From Pseudomonadota bacterium (GTDB lineage Bacteria; Pseudomonadota; Gammaproteobacteria; Xanthomonadales; Rhodanobacteraceae), in contig JAKPAN010000025.1 in NCBI GenBank assembly GCA_029779475.1, forward strand, positions 1 through 46,037: a stretch of 46,037 nucleotides of DNA, given 5' to 3'. Both the position numbers and the translations under genes were made by a program. Numbering within the stretch: position 1 is the first letter of the stretch; every line of letters starts with the position of its first letter. This document shows positions 27,390-35,709 of the stretch, one piece after another. The notes below the pieces were generated by a model. It did no database searches. It was given only the letters and a program-made list of their open reading frames with translations, and had not been told where the DNA came from.

Positions 27390-28393
27390 CCGAAGACACC
27401 ACCGCCGCGCGTCCGTCGCCCGCCCCGCAGCCGCTGACCGGCGCCGCGCTCGGCGAACGCTGCGCGGCGATCCGCGCGCAGATCGCGCATGCCTTCGTCG
27501 GCCAGGGCGAGGTGCTCGACCAGTTGCTCGTCGCGCTGCTCGCAGGTGGCCACGTCCTCATCGAAGGCGTGCCCGGCCTCGGCAAGACGCTGCTCGTGCG
27601 TGCGCTCGCGTCCGCGCTCGACTGCACGCATGCACGCGTACAGTTCACGCCCGACCTCATGCCCAGCGATGTCAGCGGCCACGCGTTCTACGACCCGAAG
27701 ACCGAAAGCTTCCGCATCCGTCGCGGCCCGGTGTTTGCGAACCTGCTGCTGGCCGACGAAATCAACCGCGCGCCGGCGAAGACGCAGGCCGCGCTGCTCG
27801 AGGCGATGCAGGAGTTGCAGGTGACGATCGAGTCGCGCAGTTTCGCGCTCGATGCGCCGTTCTTCGTCATCGCCACGCAGAACCCGATCGAGCAGGAAGG
27901 CACGTATCCGCTGCCCGAGGCGCAGCTCGACCGCTTCCTGCTCAAGGTGCTCATGCCGTATCCGCCGCACGAGGAGGAAGTGCGCATGGTGACGAACGTG
28001 AGCCACGGCCGCAGCGCGAACGACTTCGATCTCTCGCGCGTGCGCGCGGTGGCGACGCCGGCCGACATCCTCGCCATGCAGCTCGGCACGGCGCGCACGC
28101 GCGTCGACGCCGTCGTGCTCGACTATGCGGTGCGCATCGCGCGCGCCACGCGCGAGTGGCCGGGATTGTCGATGGGCGCTGGTCCGCGCGGCTCGCTCGC
28201 GCTGGTGCGCGCGGCGCGTGCGCAGGCCGTGCTCGAAGGCCGCGACTTCGTCACGCCCGACGACGTGCGCACGATCGCCAAGCCCGCGTTGCGTCATCGC
28301 CTCGGTCTCGCGCCGGAGATGCAGATCGAAGGCCGCCGCGTCGACGACGTGCTCGATGCGCTGCTGCTCAAGGTCGAAGCGCCGCGCCAGTGA
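27386..28393 (+). CDS. moxR: MoxR-family AAA+ ATPase
   Basis: A 335-residue AAA+ chaperone. Walker A is GVPGLGKT (residues 61-68), and Walker B is LLLADEINRAP with DEIN at 124-127. Sensor 1 Asn166 is in ATQNPIEQEGTYPLPEAQLDRF. Sensor 2 is in GPRGSLALVRAARA, followed by the C-terminal lid. MoxR proteins remodel or insert cofactors into client complexes, usually together with a VWA or DUF58 partner encoded downstream, as here. GGAAGGAAATCC supplies the ribosome-binding site. Its TGA overlaps the GTG start of the DUF58 gene. Confidence 0.94.
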   Translation: MTEDTTAARPSPAPQPLTGAALGERCAAIRAQIAHAFVGQGEVLDQLLVALLAGGHVLIEGVPGLGKTLLVRALASALDCTHARVQFTPDLMPSDVSGHAFYDPKTESFRIRRGPVFANLLLADEINRAPAKTQAALLEAMQELQVTIESRSFALDAPFFVIATQNPIEQEGTYPLPEAQLDRFLLKVLMPYPPHEEEVRMVTNVSHGRSANDFDLSRVRAVATPADILAMQLGTARTRVDAVVLDYAVRIARATREWPGLSMGAGPRGSLALVRAARAQAVLEGRDFVTPDDVRTIAKPALRHRLGLAPEMQIEGRRVDDVLDALLLKVEAPRQ

Positions 28394-29694
28394 CGCCGAC
28401 GCCCGTCCTCGTCGCCGCGCTGCTCGCGCTGGCCGCGCTCGGCGTGCCGGTCGCGTTCGGCGTCGTGCCGCCAGGCGCGCTCGCGGCCGCGGCGATCGTG
28501 CTTGTGGTGGTCGCCGCGTTCGATGCGTGGCGCTTGCGCCGGCTGCCGACGCCGACCGTCGAACGCGAGCTGCCGTCGATCGTGCCGGTCGGCGTCGAAC
28601 GCGAGGTTGCGCTGCGCCTGCGCCACGACGGCGCGGAGACGCTGCGCGCCGACGTACACGACCTGCATCCGGGCACGTGGCCGGTGCTTGATCTGCCGCA
28701 GCGGGTCGACGTTCCGCCGCAGCGCGAATTGCGTCTCGTCTACCGGCTCACGCCGACGACGCGCGGGCGTTTCGATTTCGAGGGCTGCGCGCTGCGGCTG
28801 TTGTCACCGCTGCGCTTGTGGCGCGAGCAGCGCGTCGCGCCGGTGCGGCAGAGCGTGCGTGTGTATCCGAATTTCGCACCGCTGGCGCGGCTCGCGCTGA
28901 TCGGCGCAGAGCAGGCCTCGCGCGTGGTCGGCGCGCATCTCAAGCGCCGCCGCGGCGAGGGCACCGAGTTCCAGCAACTGCGCGAATACCGCCTCGGCGA
29001 TTCGCTGCGCCAGATCGACTGGAAGGCGAGCCAGCGCGTGCGCAAGCTGATCTCGCGCGAATACCAGGACGAGCGCAACCAGCAAGTCATGTTGCTGCTT
29101 GACACTGGGCGACGCCTGCTCGCGCGCGATGGCGCGCTGTCGCATTTCGACCGCGTGCTCGACGCCGCGCTCATGGTCGCCTACATCGCGCTGCGACAGG
29201 GCGACGCGGTCGGCCTGCTCGCCTCGGGTGGCGATGCGCGCTTCGTGCCGCCGCACCGCGGGCCGGGCGCGATCGACGTGCTGCTCGACGCAGTGTTCGA
29301 CCTCGACGCAAAGGCCGTCGCAACCGATTACCTCGATGCCGCGGCGACGCTTGCCGCGCGGCAACCGCGGCGTTGCCTCGTGATGCTGGTCACCAATGCG
29401 CGCGACGAGGACATCGAGGACCTGCTCGCCGCCGTGCGCGAACTGCGCCGACGCCACCTCGTCTGCGTGGCGAGTCTGCGCGAGGACGTCATCGACCAGG
29501 GACTCGATCGGCCGGTGCGCGATCTCGACGATGCGATCCACCTCGCCGCGATGGCGCAATACCTCGAACAGCGCCGGCGCACGCATCAAGCGTTGCGCGC
29601 GCAGGGCGCCGACGTGCTCGACGTGACCTGCGCGCAGCTGCCGGCGGCGCTCGTCGAACACTATCTGGCGCTCAAGCGCTCGGCGCTGCTCTGA
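28390..29694 (+). CDS. DUF58 protein with degenerate VWA-like domain (GTG start)
   Basis: A 434-residue protein, the usual partner of MoxR. Two N-terminal hydrophobic segments (residues 6-27 and 30-45) anchor it, and a beta-rich domain follows. The DUF58 hallmark is RRRGEGTEFQQLREYRLGDS plus RQIDWKASQR (residues 187-215). The VWA-like region QQVMLLLDTGRRL has Asp238 but only a degenerate MIDAS (D-T-G-R-R in place of D-x-S-x-S). GTG at 28390 overlaps the moxR stop (GTGA), and the reading frame continues directly from it. It closes the operon. Confidence 0.88.
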   Translation: MTPTPVLVAALLALAALGVPVAFGVVPPGALAAAAIVLVVVAAFDAWRLRRLPTPTVERELPSIVPVGVEREVALRLRHDGAETLRADVHDLHPGTWPVLDLPQRVDVPPQRELRLVYRLTPTTRGRFDFEGCALRLLSPLRLWREQRVAPVRQSVRVYPNFAPLARLALIGAEQASRVVGAHLKRRRGEGTEFQQLREYRLGDSLRQIDWKASQRVRKLISREYQDERNQQVMLLLDTGRRLLARDGALSHFDRVLDAALMVAYIALRQGDAVGLLASGGDARFVPPHRGPGAIDVLLDAVFDLDAKAVATDYLDAAATLAARQPRRCLVMLVTNARDEDIEDLLAAVRELRRRHLVCVASLREDVIDQGLDRPVRDLDDAIHLAAMAQYLEQRRRTHQALRAQGADVLDVTCAQLPAALVEHYLALKRSALL

Positions 29695-29850
29695 GCACGT
29701 TCGGCGCTGGCTGAACGAAAACCACAAGAAGTTCCCGATCCGTGAAACCCGGGCGGCCTTGCGTGGTCACAGGTCGTCGCGCCGTTGCAGCGGCCGCGCG
29801 GCGTCGCAACTGGGGCGGCACGCGCGGCAAGCCCGCCGGGGCAGGGGAGT

Positions 29851-29887
29851 TCCCGGCGTTGCCAACGCCGGGAGCCATGTCCACAAT
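29851..29887 (+). promoter_or_regulatory. Hairpin and candidate promoter ahead of the FKBP gene
   Basis: In the 275-bp gap after the DUF58 gene, TCCCGGCGTT (29851-29860) pairs perfectly with AACGCCGGGA (29864-29873) across a 3-base loop. Overlapping its right part, TTGCCA (29859-29864), 17 bases, CACAAT (29882-29887) could be a promoter for the FKBP gene, with a leader of about 75 bases. The palindrome may be an operator or a factor-dependent termination structure for the operon behind it. Nothing else is recognisable in the gap. Confidence 0.4.
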
Positions 29888-29969
29888 ACGCGATCCCGCG
29901 CAAGCGGCCGCACATCCAGCGCGATGCCATCCGGGCAGCGGCTTGGAACCCAAAACCTCAGGAGCAAAC

Positions 29970-30809
29970 ATGACGCGTTTCGTGCAGAAGACCCTCGTTG
30001 CCGCGCTGGCGGCCAGTTTCGCCATCGGCGCGATCGCCGACGACAAGCCGGCGGCTGCCGGTGCTGCTCCGGCGGCCAAGCCCGCCGCGCCGACCGTCAA
30101 GGTCGACAAGAACAGCATCAGCACGATGGTCGGCATGGACATCGGCAAAGGCCTCGGCCAGATCAAGGACGACATCGACATCAAGGTCGTCGAGCAGGCG
30201 CTCGAAGCCACGATCAAGGGCGAGAAGACCTCGCTGACGCAGGAAGAAGCGCTGCAGGTGCGCCAGGAGTTCATGAAGCAGCTCCAGGCCAAGCGCGTCG
30301 CCGAGCAGAAGGCCGCCGCCGACAAGAACAAGAAGGCCGGCACCGACTTCCTCGCCGCCAACAAGTCCAAGCCGGGCGTGAAGACGACCGCTTCGGGCCT
30401 GCAGTACCTCGTCGAGAAGGAAGGCACCGGCGCCAAGCCGAAGGCCACCGACACGGTCAAGGTCAACTATCTCGGCACCAAGATCGACGGCGAGAAGTTC
30501 GACAGCTCGTACGATCGCGGCCAGCCGGCCACGTTCCCGCTCAACGGCGTGATCAAGGGCTGGAGCGAAGGCCTGCAGCTGATGCCGGTCGGCTCCAAGT
30601 ACAAGCTGTTCGTGCCGTCCGACCTTGCCTATGGCGAGAACGGTCCCGGCCAGATCGGCCCGAACGCGACGCTGATCTTCGAAGTCGAACTGCTCGACAT
30701 CGAAAAGCCGGCCGACAAGCCCGCCGCGGCGGCTCCGGCTGCCGATGGCAAGCCGGCCATCAAGCCCGCCGCCAAGCCGGCTGCCAAGCCGGAACCGGCG
30801 AAGAAGTAA
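29970..30809 (+). CDS. fkpA: Periplasmic FKBP-type peptidyl-prolyl isomerase (FkpA/Mip-like)
   Basis: A 279-residue folding helper that isomerises X-Pro bonds in the periplasm. A signal peptide (TRFVQKTLVAALAASFAIGAIA) is cleaved before DDKPAA. The helical FKBP N-terminal dimerisation domain is at about 40-135 (MVGMDIGKGLGQIKDDIDIKV; LQVRQEFMKQLQAKRVAEQ). The FKBP domain is at about 138-240, with ASGLQYLVEKEGTG, DTVKVNYLG, FDSSYDRGQPATFPLNGVI, GWSEGLQLMPVGSKYKLFVPSDLAYGE and ATLIFEVELL. It ends with a Lys/Pro/Ala-rich tail longer than in E. coli FkpA. CAGGAGCAAAC precedes the ATG. A terminator follows. Confidence 0.94.
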   Translation: MTRFVQKTLVAALAASFAIGAIADDKPAAAGAAPAAKPAAPTVKVDKNSISTMVGMDIGKGLGQIKDDIDIKVVEQALEATIKGEKTSLTQEEALQVRQEFMKQLQAKRVAEQKAAADKNKKAGTDFLAANKSKPGVKTTASGLQYLVEKEGTGAKPKATDTVKVNYLGTKIDGEKFDSSYDRGQPATFPLNGVIKGWSEGLQLMPVGSKYKLFVPSDLAYGENGPGQIGPNATLIFEVELLDIEKPADKPAAAAPAADGKPAIKPAAKPAAKPEPAKK

Positions 30810-30845
30810 GCAACAAAGAACCAGCGATTCCCGCTGGGTTTTGCG

Positions 30846-30878
30846 AAAGGCGCGTCGATCCCGGCGCGCCTTTTGTTT
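30846..30878 (+). terminator. Rho-independent terminator after the FKBP gene
   Basis: AAAGGCGCG (30846-30854) pairs with CGCGCCTTT (30865-30873) across a 10-base loop and is followed by TGTTTT, 37 bases after the stop codon. A smaller CCAGCG/CGCTGG hairpin lies in between. Confidence 0.82.
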
Positions 30879-30987
30879 TGGTGATTCGCGACCGCGGTCG
30901 CCACGCTTGGAGCAGCCGATGACGAGATGGCAAAAGGCGCTTGCGGCGATTTTTCGCGGTGCGCGCATGCCAATGTGCGCGGCACGC

Positions 30988-30993
30988 TAGAAT
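30988..30993 (+). promoter_or_regulatory. Candidate minus-10 of ugd
   Basis: TAGAAT, preceded by GC as CTAGAAT, lies 30 bases ahead of the ugd ATG. No clear minus-35 is seen. It is the same box and spacing as ahead of epmB, CNNM and the PilH-like gene. Confidence 0.4.
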
Positions 30994-31022
30994 TTCCGCT
31001 TTCGTACACAGGATTTCCGTTC

Positions 31023-32372
31023 ATGCGCGTGACGATCTTCGGAACCGGCTACGTCGGCCTGGTCACCGGCACCTGCCTCGCCGAAGTCGGCAACCACGTC
31101 GTCTGCGTCGACGTCGACGCGGCCAAGATCGCGCGTCTGGAACGCGGCGAAATCCCGATCTACGAGCCCGGCCTCGAACCACTCGTGCGCGCCAACCACG
31201 CCAGCGGACAGTTGCGCTTCACGACCGACGCGGCCGCCGCGATCGCGCATGCGCAGGTCATCTTCATCGCGGTCGGCACGCCGCCGGACGAGGACGGCAG
31301 CGCCGATCTCTCGCACGTGCTCGCGGTCGCGCGCACGATCGGGCAATCGCTCGACCATCCCGTCGTCGTCGTCAACAAGTCGACTGTGCCCGTCGGCACC
31401 GCCGACGCGGTGCGCAAGGCCGTCGCGGACGCGCTCGCGGCGCGCGGTGCGAAGGTCGAATTCGACGTCGTTTCCAACCCGGAATTCCTCAAGGAAGGCG
31501 ACGCCGTGCAGGATTGCCTGCGTCCGGATCGCATCGTCATCGGCGCCGACAGCGCGCGCGCGGTCGAACAGCTGCGCACGCTGTACGCGCCGTTCAACCG
31601 CAACCACGAGCGCATCGTGCTCATGGACGTGCGTTCGGCCGAACTGACCAAGTACGCCGCCAATGCAATGCTGGCGACCAAGATCAGCTTCATGAACGAG
31701 ATCGCCAACATCGCCGAACAGGTCGGCGCGGACATTGAACACGTGCGCCGCGGCATCGGCTCCGATCCACGCATCGGCTACCACTTCATCTATCCCGGCG
31801 CCGGTTACGGCGGCTCGTGCTTCCCGAAGGACGTGAAGGCGCTCGAACACACCGCGCGCAGCCACGGTTACGACGCGCGCCTGCTCGGCGCCGTGGAGGC
31901 GGTCAACGCGACGCAGAAAAACAAGCTGTACGCGCTGCTCGAACGCCATTTCGGCGGCGCGCTGAAAGGCAAGACGATCGCGCTGTGGGGCCTCGCCTTC
32001 AAGCCGAATACCGACGACATGCGCGAAGCGCCGAGCCGCGTTTTGCTCGAAGCGCTGTGGCAAGCCGGCGCCATCGTGCGCGCCTACGATCCGGAAGCGA
32101 TCGAGGAAACGCGCCGGCTCTACGGCGAACGCGCCGACCTCGTCCTCTGCGACCAGCCCTACGCCGCGCTCGACGGCGCCGATGCGCTCGTCGTCGTCAC
32201 CGAGTGGAAAGCGTTCCGCAGCCCGGACTTCGAACGCATTCGCGGCATGTTGCGCACGCCGGTCGTGTTCGACGGGCGCAACATCTTCGAGCCCGCGGCG
32301 GTCGAGGCGGCGGGCATCGCCTACTACGGTATCGGCCGCGGCCGCAGCGTGAAGGCGCCGGCGGCTGGCTGA
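31023..32372 (+). CDS. ugd: UDP-glucose 6-dehydrogenase
   Basis: A 449-residue NAD-dependent enzyme that oxidises UDP-glucose to UDP-glucuronate for exopolysaccharide or lipopolysaccharide. The Rossmann motif is [12 protein letters not shown] (residues 5-16). Catalytic Cys266 is in [14 protein letters not shown], the lysine is in [20 protein letters not shown], and the substrate-binding [10 protein letters not shown] is in place. ATG at 31023 is the family start ([12 protein letters not shown]). The preceding open frame is not used. It is followed 67 bp later by the GDP-mannose dehydratase gene, so both supply nucleotide sugars. No glycosyltransferases are nearby. Confidence 0.96.
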   Translation: MRVTIFGTGYVGLVTGTCLAEVGNHVVCVDVDAAKIARLERGEIPIYEPGLEPLVRANHASGQLRFTTDAAAAIAHAQVIFIAVGTPPDEDGSADLSHVLAVARTIGQSLDHPVVVVNKSTVPVGTADAVRKAVADALAARGAKVEFDVVSNPEFLKEGDAVQDCLRPDRIVIGADSARAVEQLRTLYAPFNRNHERIVLMDVRSAELTKYAANAMLATKISFMNEIANIAEQVGADIEHVRRGIGSDPRIGYHFIYPGAGYGGSCFPKDVKALEHTARSHGYDARLLGAVEAVNATQKNKLYALLERHFGGALKGKTIALWGLAFKPNTDDMREAPSRVLLEALWQAGAIVRAYDPEAIEETRRLYGERADLVLCDQPYAALDGADALVVVTEWKAFRSPDFERIRGMLRTPVVFDGRNIFEPAAVEAAGIAYYGIGRGRSVKAPAAG

Positions 32373-32439
32373 CGGCTGGCTGTCATTCCCCGGCGCAGCC
32401 CGCTAACATCGCGCGTTTTCACGGAAAAGTACGCAGGCG

Positions 32440-33570
32440 ATGGAACAAAAACGGGCTCTCATCACGGGTGTGACCGGGCAAGACGGCGCCTATCTCGCCG
32501 AACTGCTGCTGGCCAAGGGCTACGAAGTGCACGGCCTGCGCCGTCGCGCCTCGTCGTTCAACAGCGAACGCATCGACCATCTGCACCATGAACTCGACGA
32601 CACGCAGCCGGGCGTGCACCTGCACTATGGCGACCTCACCGATTCGCTGAGCATCCTGCGCGTCGTGCAGCAGGTGAAGCCCGACGAGATCTACAACCTC
32701 GCTGCGCAGAGCCACGTCGCCGTTTCGTTCGAGGAACCCGAATACACCGCCAACGCCGACGGTATCGGCACGCTGCGCGTGCTCGAAGCGATGCGCAGCC
32801 TCGGCATGGGCGACCGCTGCCGCTTCTACCAGGCGTCGACGTCCGAGCTTTACGGCCTCGTGCGCGAGATCCCGCAGCGCGAGACGACGCCGTTCCATCC
32901 GCGCTCGCCGTATGGCGTCGCCAAGCTCTACGCGTACTGGATCACGGTGAATTACCGCGAGGCCTACGGCATCTACGGCTGCAACGGCATCCTGTTCAAC
33001 CACGAGTCGCCGATCCGCGGCGAAACGTTCGTCACGCGCAAGATCACGCGCGGCCTCGCGCGCGTCGCCTGCGGCCTGCAGCATTGCCTCTATCTCGGCA
33101 ACCTCGACGCGAAACGCGACTGGGGCCACGCACGCGACTTCGTCGAGGCGCAGTGGTTGATCCTGCAGCAGGACGCGCCGACCGATTACGTGATCGCGAC
33201 CGGAATCCAGCATTCCGTGCGCGAATTCGTCGTGCTCGCCGCGCGCGAGATGGGCGTCGAACTCGAATTCCGCGGCGCGGGCGCCGACGAACACGCAGTC
33301 GTCGCCTCGGTGCGCGGCGACGCGCTCAGGCTCAAGCCCGGCGACGTCGTCGTGCGCATCCATCCGCAGTACTACCGTCCGGCGGAAGTGGAAACGCTGC
33401 TCGGCGATCCGACGTTCGCGCGTGAAAAACTAGGTTGGACGCCGAAGACGAGCTTTGCCGAACTCGTACGCGAAATGGCCGCGGCCGACCTCGCGCTCGC
33501 GCAGCGCGAAGCGCAGGGCGCGATCGGCGCGCGCCATGGCCGCCACCTCATCGAAAAACTCGGCGGCTGA
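32440..33570 (+). CDS. gmd: GDP-mannose 4,6-dehydratase
   Basis: A 376-residue short-chain dehydrogenase/reductase of extended type. It makes GDP-4-keto-6-deoxy-mannose, the precursor of GDP-rhamnose and GDP-fucose. The glycine motif GVTGQDGAY begins at residue 10. The catalytic set is Thr134 and Glu136 in STSELYG, with Tyr158 and Lys162 in [10 protein letters not shown]. The NADP-binding RRRASSFN follows strand 2. [20 protein letters not shown] is the family hallmark. A GCTAACAT box about 35 bases upstream may be its minus-10. No fucose or rhamnose reductase gene is seen in the window. Confidence 0.95.
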   Translation: MEQKRALITGVTGQDGAYLAELLLAKGYEVHGLRRRASSFNSERIDHLHHELDDTQPGVHLHYGDLTDSLSILRVVQQVKPDEIYNLAAQSHVAVSFEEPEYTANADGIGTLRVLEAMRSLGMGDRCRFYQASTSELYGLVREIPQRETTPFHPRSPYGVAKLYAYWITVNYREAYGIYGCNGILFNHESPIRGETFVTRKITRGLARVACGLQHCLYLGNLDAKRDWGHARDFVEAQWLILQQDAPTDYVIATGIQHSVREFVVLAAREMGVELEFRGAGADEHAVVASVRGDALRLKPGDVVVRIHPQYYRPAEVETLLGDPTFAREKLGWTPKTSFAELVREMAAADLALAQREAQGAIGARHGRHLIEKLGG

Positions 33571-33575
33571 ACGCG

Positions 33576-33791
33576 ATGGCCGTGACGCTCGAACAACGCC
33601 TGACCGAACTCGAAGTGCGCCTGTCGTTCATCGACGACACGCTGACCACGGTCAACGACGCCGTCGCCACGCACGACCGCTACATCCTCGCGTTGCGCAA
33701 CTCGATCGAGGCGTTGCGTATCGAATTGCAATCGGTGCGTGGATCGCTGGGGCAGGCGGCGCAGGATGAGCCGCCTCCGCCTCACTATTGA
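33576..33791 (+). CDS. slyX: SlyX protein
   Basis: A 71-residue coiled-coil protein of the SlyX family. LEQRLTELEVRLSFIDDTLTTVNDAV and a Pro-rich end (DEPPPPHY) are characteristic. Most of its length is predicted helix. The molecular role is unknown. It begins 5 bp after the gmd stop and is probably co-transcribed with it. Confidence 0.9.
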   Translation: MAVTLEQRLTELEVRLSFIDDTLTTVNDAVATHDRYILALRNSIEALRIELQSVRGSLGQAAQDEPPPPHY

Positions 33792-33865
33792 TGCGATCGT
33801 CCTTGATCGCTGTTTCGAGGAAGATCGCGGTGGGTTCAGCGTTGGATTTTTCGGGGAATCCAGAA

Positions 33866-33883
33866 GCGGCCATCCATGGCCGC
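33866..33883 (-). repeat. Intergenic palindrome repeat, copy B
   Basis: GCGGCCAT-CC-ATGGCCGC in the 215-bp gap after slyX. Read on the minus strand it is GCGGCCATGGATGGCCGC. It is preceded by TTGAGCAGT and followed by TTCTGGATTCC, matching the flanks of copies A and C. Just beside it GGATT/AATCC (about 33844-33861) makes another small hairpin. I see no gene in 33792-34006. Confidence 0.7.
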
Positions 33884-34006
33884 ACTGCTCAATGAACAGC
33901 AGGCTTCGTTGGAGTTGGCTAGCGACTTCCGTGGAGAGCTGGAATGTCGTCTGATTGAGCCTCAAGCTTTCGATTCTGTCACTTCGCAACGTTTCGAGTT
34001 CGTGTC

Positions 34007-34564
34007 ATGTCCGATTCCCTGCGCGATCAATTGCTCAAGGCCGGCTTCAAGCCGGCGCCGAAGGCCGAGGCGAAGCCGCAGCAGCGGCCCGGAAAGCCAC
34101 AACCGCCGCACAAGCACGGCAAGCCGCAAACTCAAGGCAAGCCGGCTGCGCCGCGCGAGAAGGGCGACATCGACCTTGCCAAGGCCTACGCGATCCGCGG
34201 TCAGCAGGAGCGCGACGCGAAGGCGCGCGAGCAGCGCGAGGCCGAGCAGCGCGCGAAGGAAAAACGCGAACGCCGCAACAAACTCGCGACCTTGCTCAAC
34301 GGCGCTGGCCAGAACGCCGCGGACGCCGACATCCCACGCCATTTCCCGCACCACAACAAGATCCGCCGCATCTACGTCACGGGCGAGCAGCTGCCTCGCC
34401 TCAATGGCGGCGAGCTCGCCGTCGCGCAACTGGCGGGACGTTACTTGCTGGTGACGCGCGAGGTCGCGCTGGCCGCGCAGGCGATCGATCCGGAATCGCT
34501 CGTGCTGCTGTGCGATCCGCACGCGCCCGCCGAAGACGACGTGCCCGCCGATCTCGTCTGGTAG
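34007..34564 (+). CDS. DUF2058 protein (YaiL-like)
   Basis: A 185-residue soluble protein of the DUF2058 family, sometimes called nucleoprotein/polynucleotide-associated enzyme. The N-terminus is SDSLRDQLLKAGFKPAPKAE. A strongly basic, Lys/Pro/Gln-rich segment covers about residues 18-50. A charged helix follows (IRGQQERDAKAREQREAEQ). The C-terminal domain opens PRHFPHHNKIRRIYVTGEQ and continues LNGGELAVAQLAGRYLLVT. The basic composition suggests nucleic-acid binding; its function is not established. Confidence 0.85.
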   Translation: MSDSLRDQLLKAGFKPAPKAEAKPQQRPGKPQPPHKHGKPQTQGKPAAPREKGDIDLAKAYAIRGQQERDAKAREQREAEQRAKEKRERRNKLATLLNGAGQNAADADIPRHFPHHNKIRRIYVTGEQLPRLNGGELAVAQLAGRYLLVTREVALAAQAIDPESLVLLCDPHAPAEDDVPADLVW

Positions 34565-34635
34565 CGCTGCGACGCATTGCGCGGTTTCGCGCGCGAACCT
34601 GCGGGAGGATGCGTTCTTCGGCGGAGGGGTTCGCG

Positions 34636-35697
34636 ATGCGCAATTCACTGATCTTCAGCTTGCTTCTGCCTGCCGTTTGCACAGCCGCGCCGCCGCCCAA
34701 GTTCACCCAGCCGAACGCGATCTGGAACGTCGACGTTAGCCACGCGCCGCTGCGCACGAATTCGGCGGCGATGATGACGCACCTGGCTGGTTTTTCGAGC
34801 CTTGGCTGGGGTGACACGCGCAACTTCGATTTCCAGATCGACTTTTCGTTCTACGTGTTGCACGCGAATGCATCGACGCCAACGTATCCGATCGTCGCGT
34901 GGCCGACCTTGGGCGATTACTGCAGTCCGGATTGCGACGAACCGGGCGCGCCATTCCCGCTGCCGGATGTCGGCGGCATCGAGGGCACCGCTCCGCCGGC
35001 CTACACCTGCGGCGCGGATGGCAATGACTGCCACCTCTTCGTCGTCAACGACGCCAGCAAGGTGCTGTACGAGGCTTACGCCACGAATAGCGCAGACGCC
35101 AGCGGCATCCACGCGACTTGCGGCCTGCATTGGGACTTGACCAAGGTCTATCCGCGCTACGGCCGCGGCGAGCATTGCACGAGCGCCGACGGCGCCGGCT
35201 TTCCGATCGCGCCGCTGTTGTTCAACGCGGACGAGGTCTGGGCCGCGGCGCAGGCGCAGGGCGATCTCGGCCACGCGATCCGCTTCATTCTCGGCAACAA
35301 CCGCATGATGAACGACAAGTACGTGCATCCCGCATCGCACGGCACGTTGGCGACGTCGGACACGAACGCGAACGCGGTGCCTTACGGATCGCGACTGAAG
35401 CTCAAGCAATCGTTTGACGTCAATGCGTTCAGCAGCAACGAGTCGGTGCGCGCGATCCTACGCACGCTGCAGAAGTACGGCATGTTCCTGTCCGACGGCG
35501 GCGGCATTCCGCTGACCGCCGAGTCCGACGCGTTCACCGCCCGCACGTGGTCGAGCATCGGCATCGACTCGCACTCGCTGTTCGGCATCCGGCCGACCGA
35601 CTTCGACGTGGTCGAAGCCGGCGATCCGATGACGGTGACCTACGACTGCGTGCGCACACCCGACGATTTCATCTACATCGACGGCTTCGACTACTGA
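34636..35697 (+). CDS. Secreted protein of unknown function with C-terminal IDGFDY tail
   Basis: A 353-residue protein with a signal peptide (MRNSLIFSLLLPAVCTAA) and a good ribosome-binding site (GGAGGGG). The mature protein opens with PNAIWNVDVSHAPLRTNSAAM. It carries at least seven cysteines (DYCSPDCDEP, YTCGADGNDCHLF, ATCGLHWD, HCTSADG), which suggests disulfides. It includes YVHPASHGTLATSDTNANAV, then VPYGSRLKLKQSFDV and RTLQKYGMFLSDGGG. That last pattern I recall from unassigned secreted proteins in other phyla. It ends VRTPDDFIYIDGFDY, resembling the IFxDGFE-type C-terminus of many secreted xanthomonad proteins. An enzyme function cannot be named. Confidence 0.75.
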   Translation: MRNSLIFSLLLPAVCTAAPPPKFTQPNAIWNVDVSHAPLRTNSAAMMTHLAGFSSLGWGDTRNFDFQIDFSFYVLHANASTPTYPIVAWPTLGDYCSPDCDEPGAPFPLPDVGGIEGTAPPAYTCGADGNDCHLFVVNDASKVLYEAYATNSADASGIHATCGLHWDLTKVYPRYGRGEHCTSADGAGFPIAPLLFNADEVWAAAQAQGDLGHAIRFILGNNRMMNDKYVHPASHGTLATSDTNANAVPYGSRLKLKQSFDVNAFSSNESVRAILRTLQKYGMFLSDGGGIPLTAESDAFTARTWSSIGIDSHSLFGIRPTDFDVVEAGDPMTVTYDCVRTPDDFIYIDGFDY

Positions 35698-35709
35698 CGC
35701 GGCGGGGCG

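Noticed and set aside
33955-34635. Longer version of the secreted IDGFDY protein
   Set aside because: The upstream part is an alternate frame of the DUF2058 gene. The signal peptide starts at 34636.
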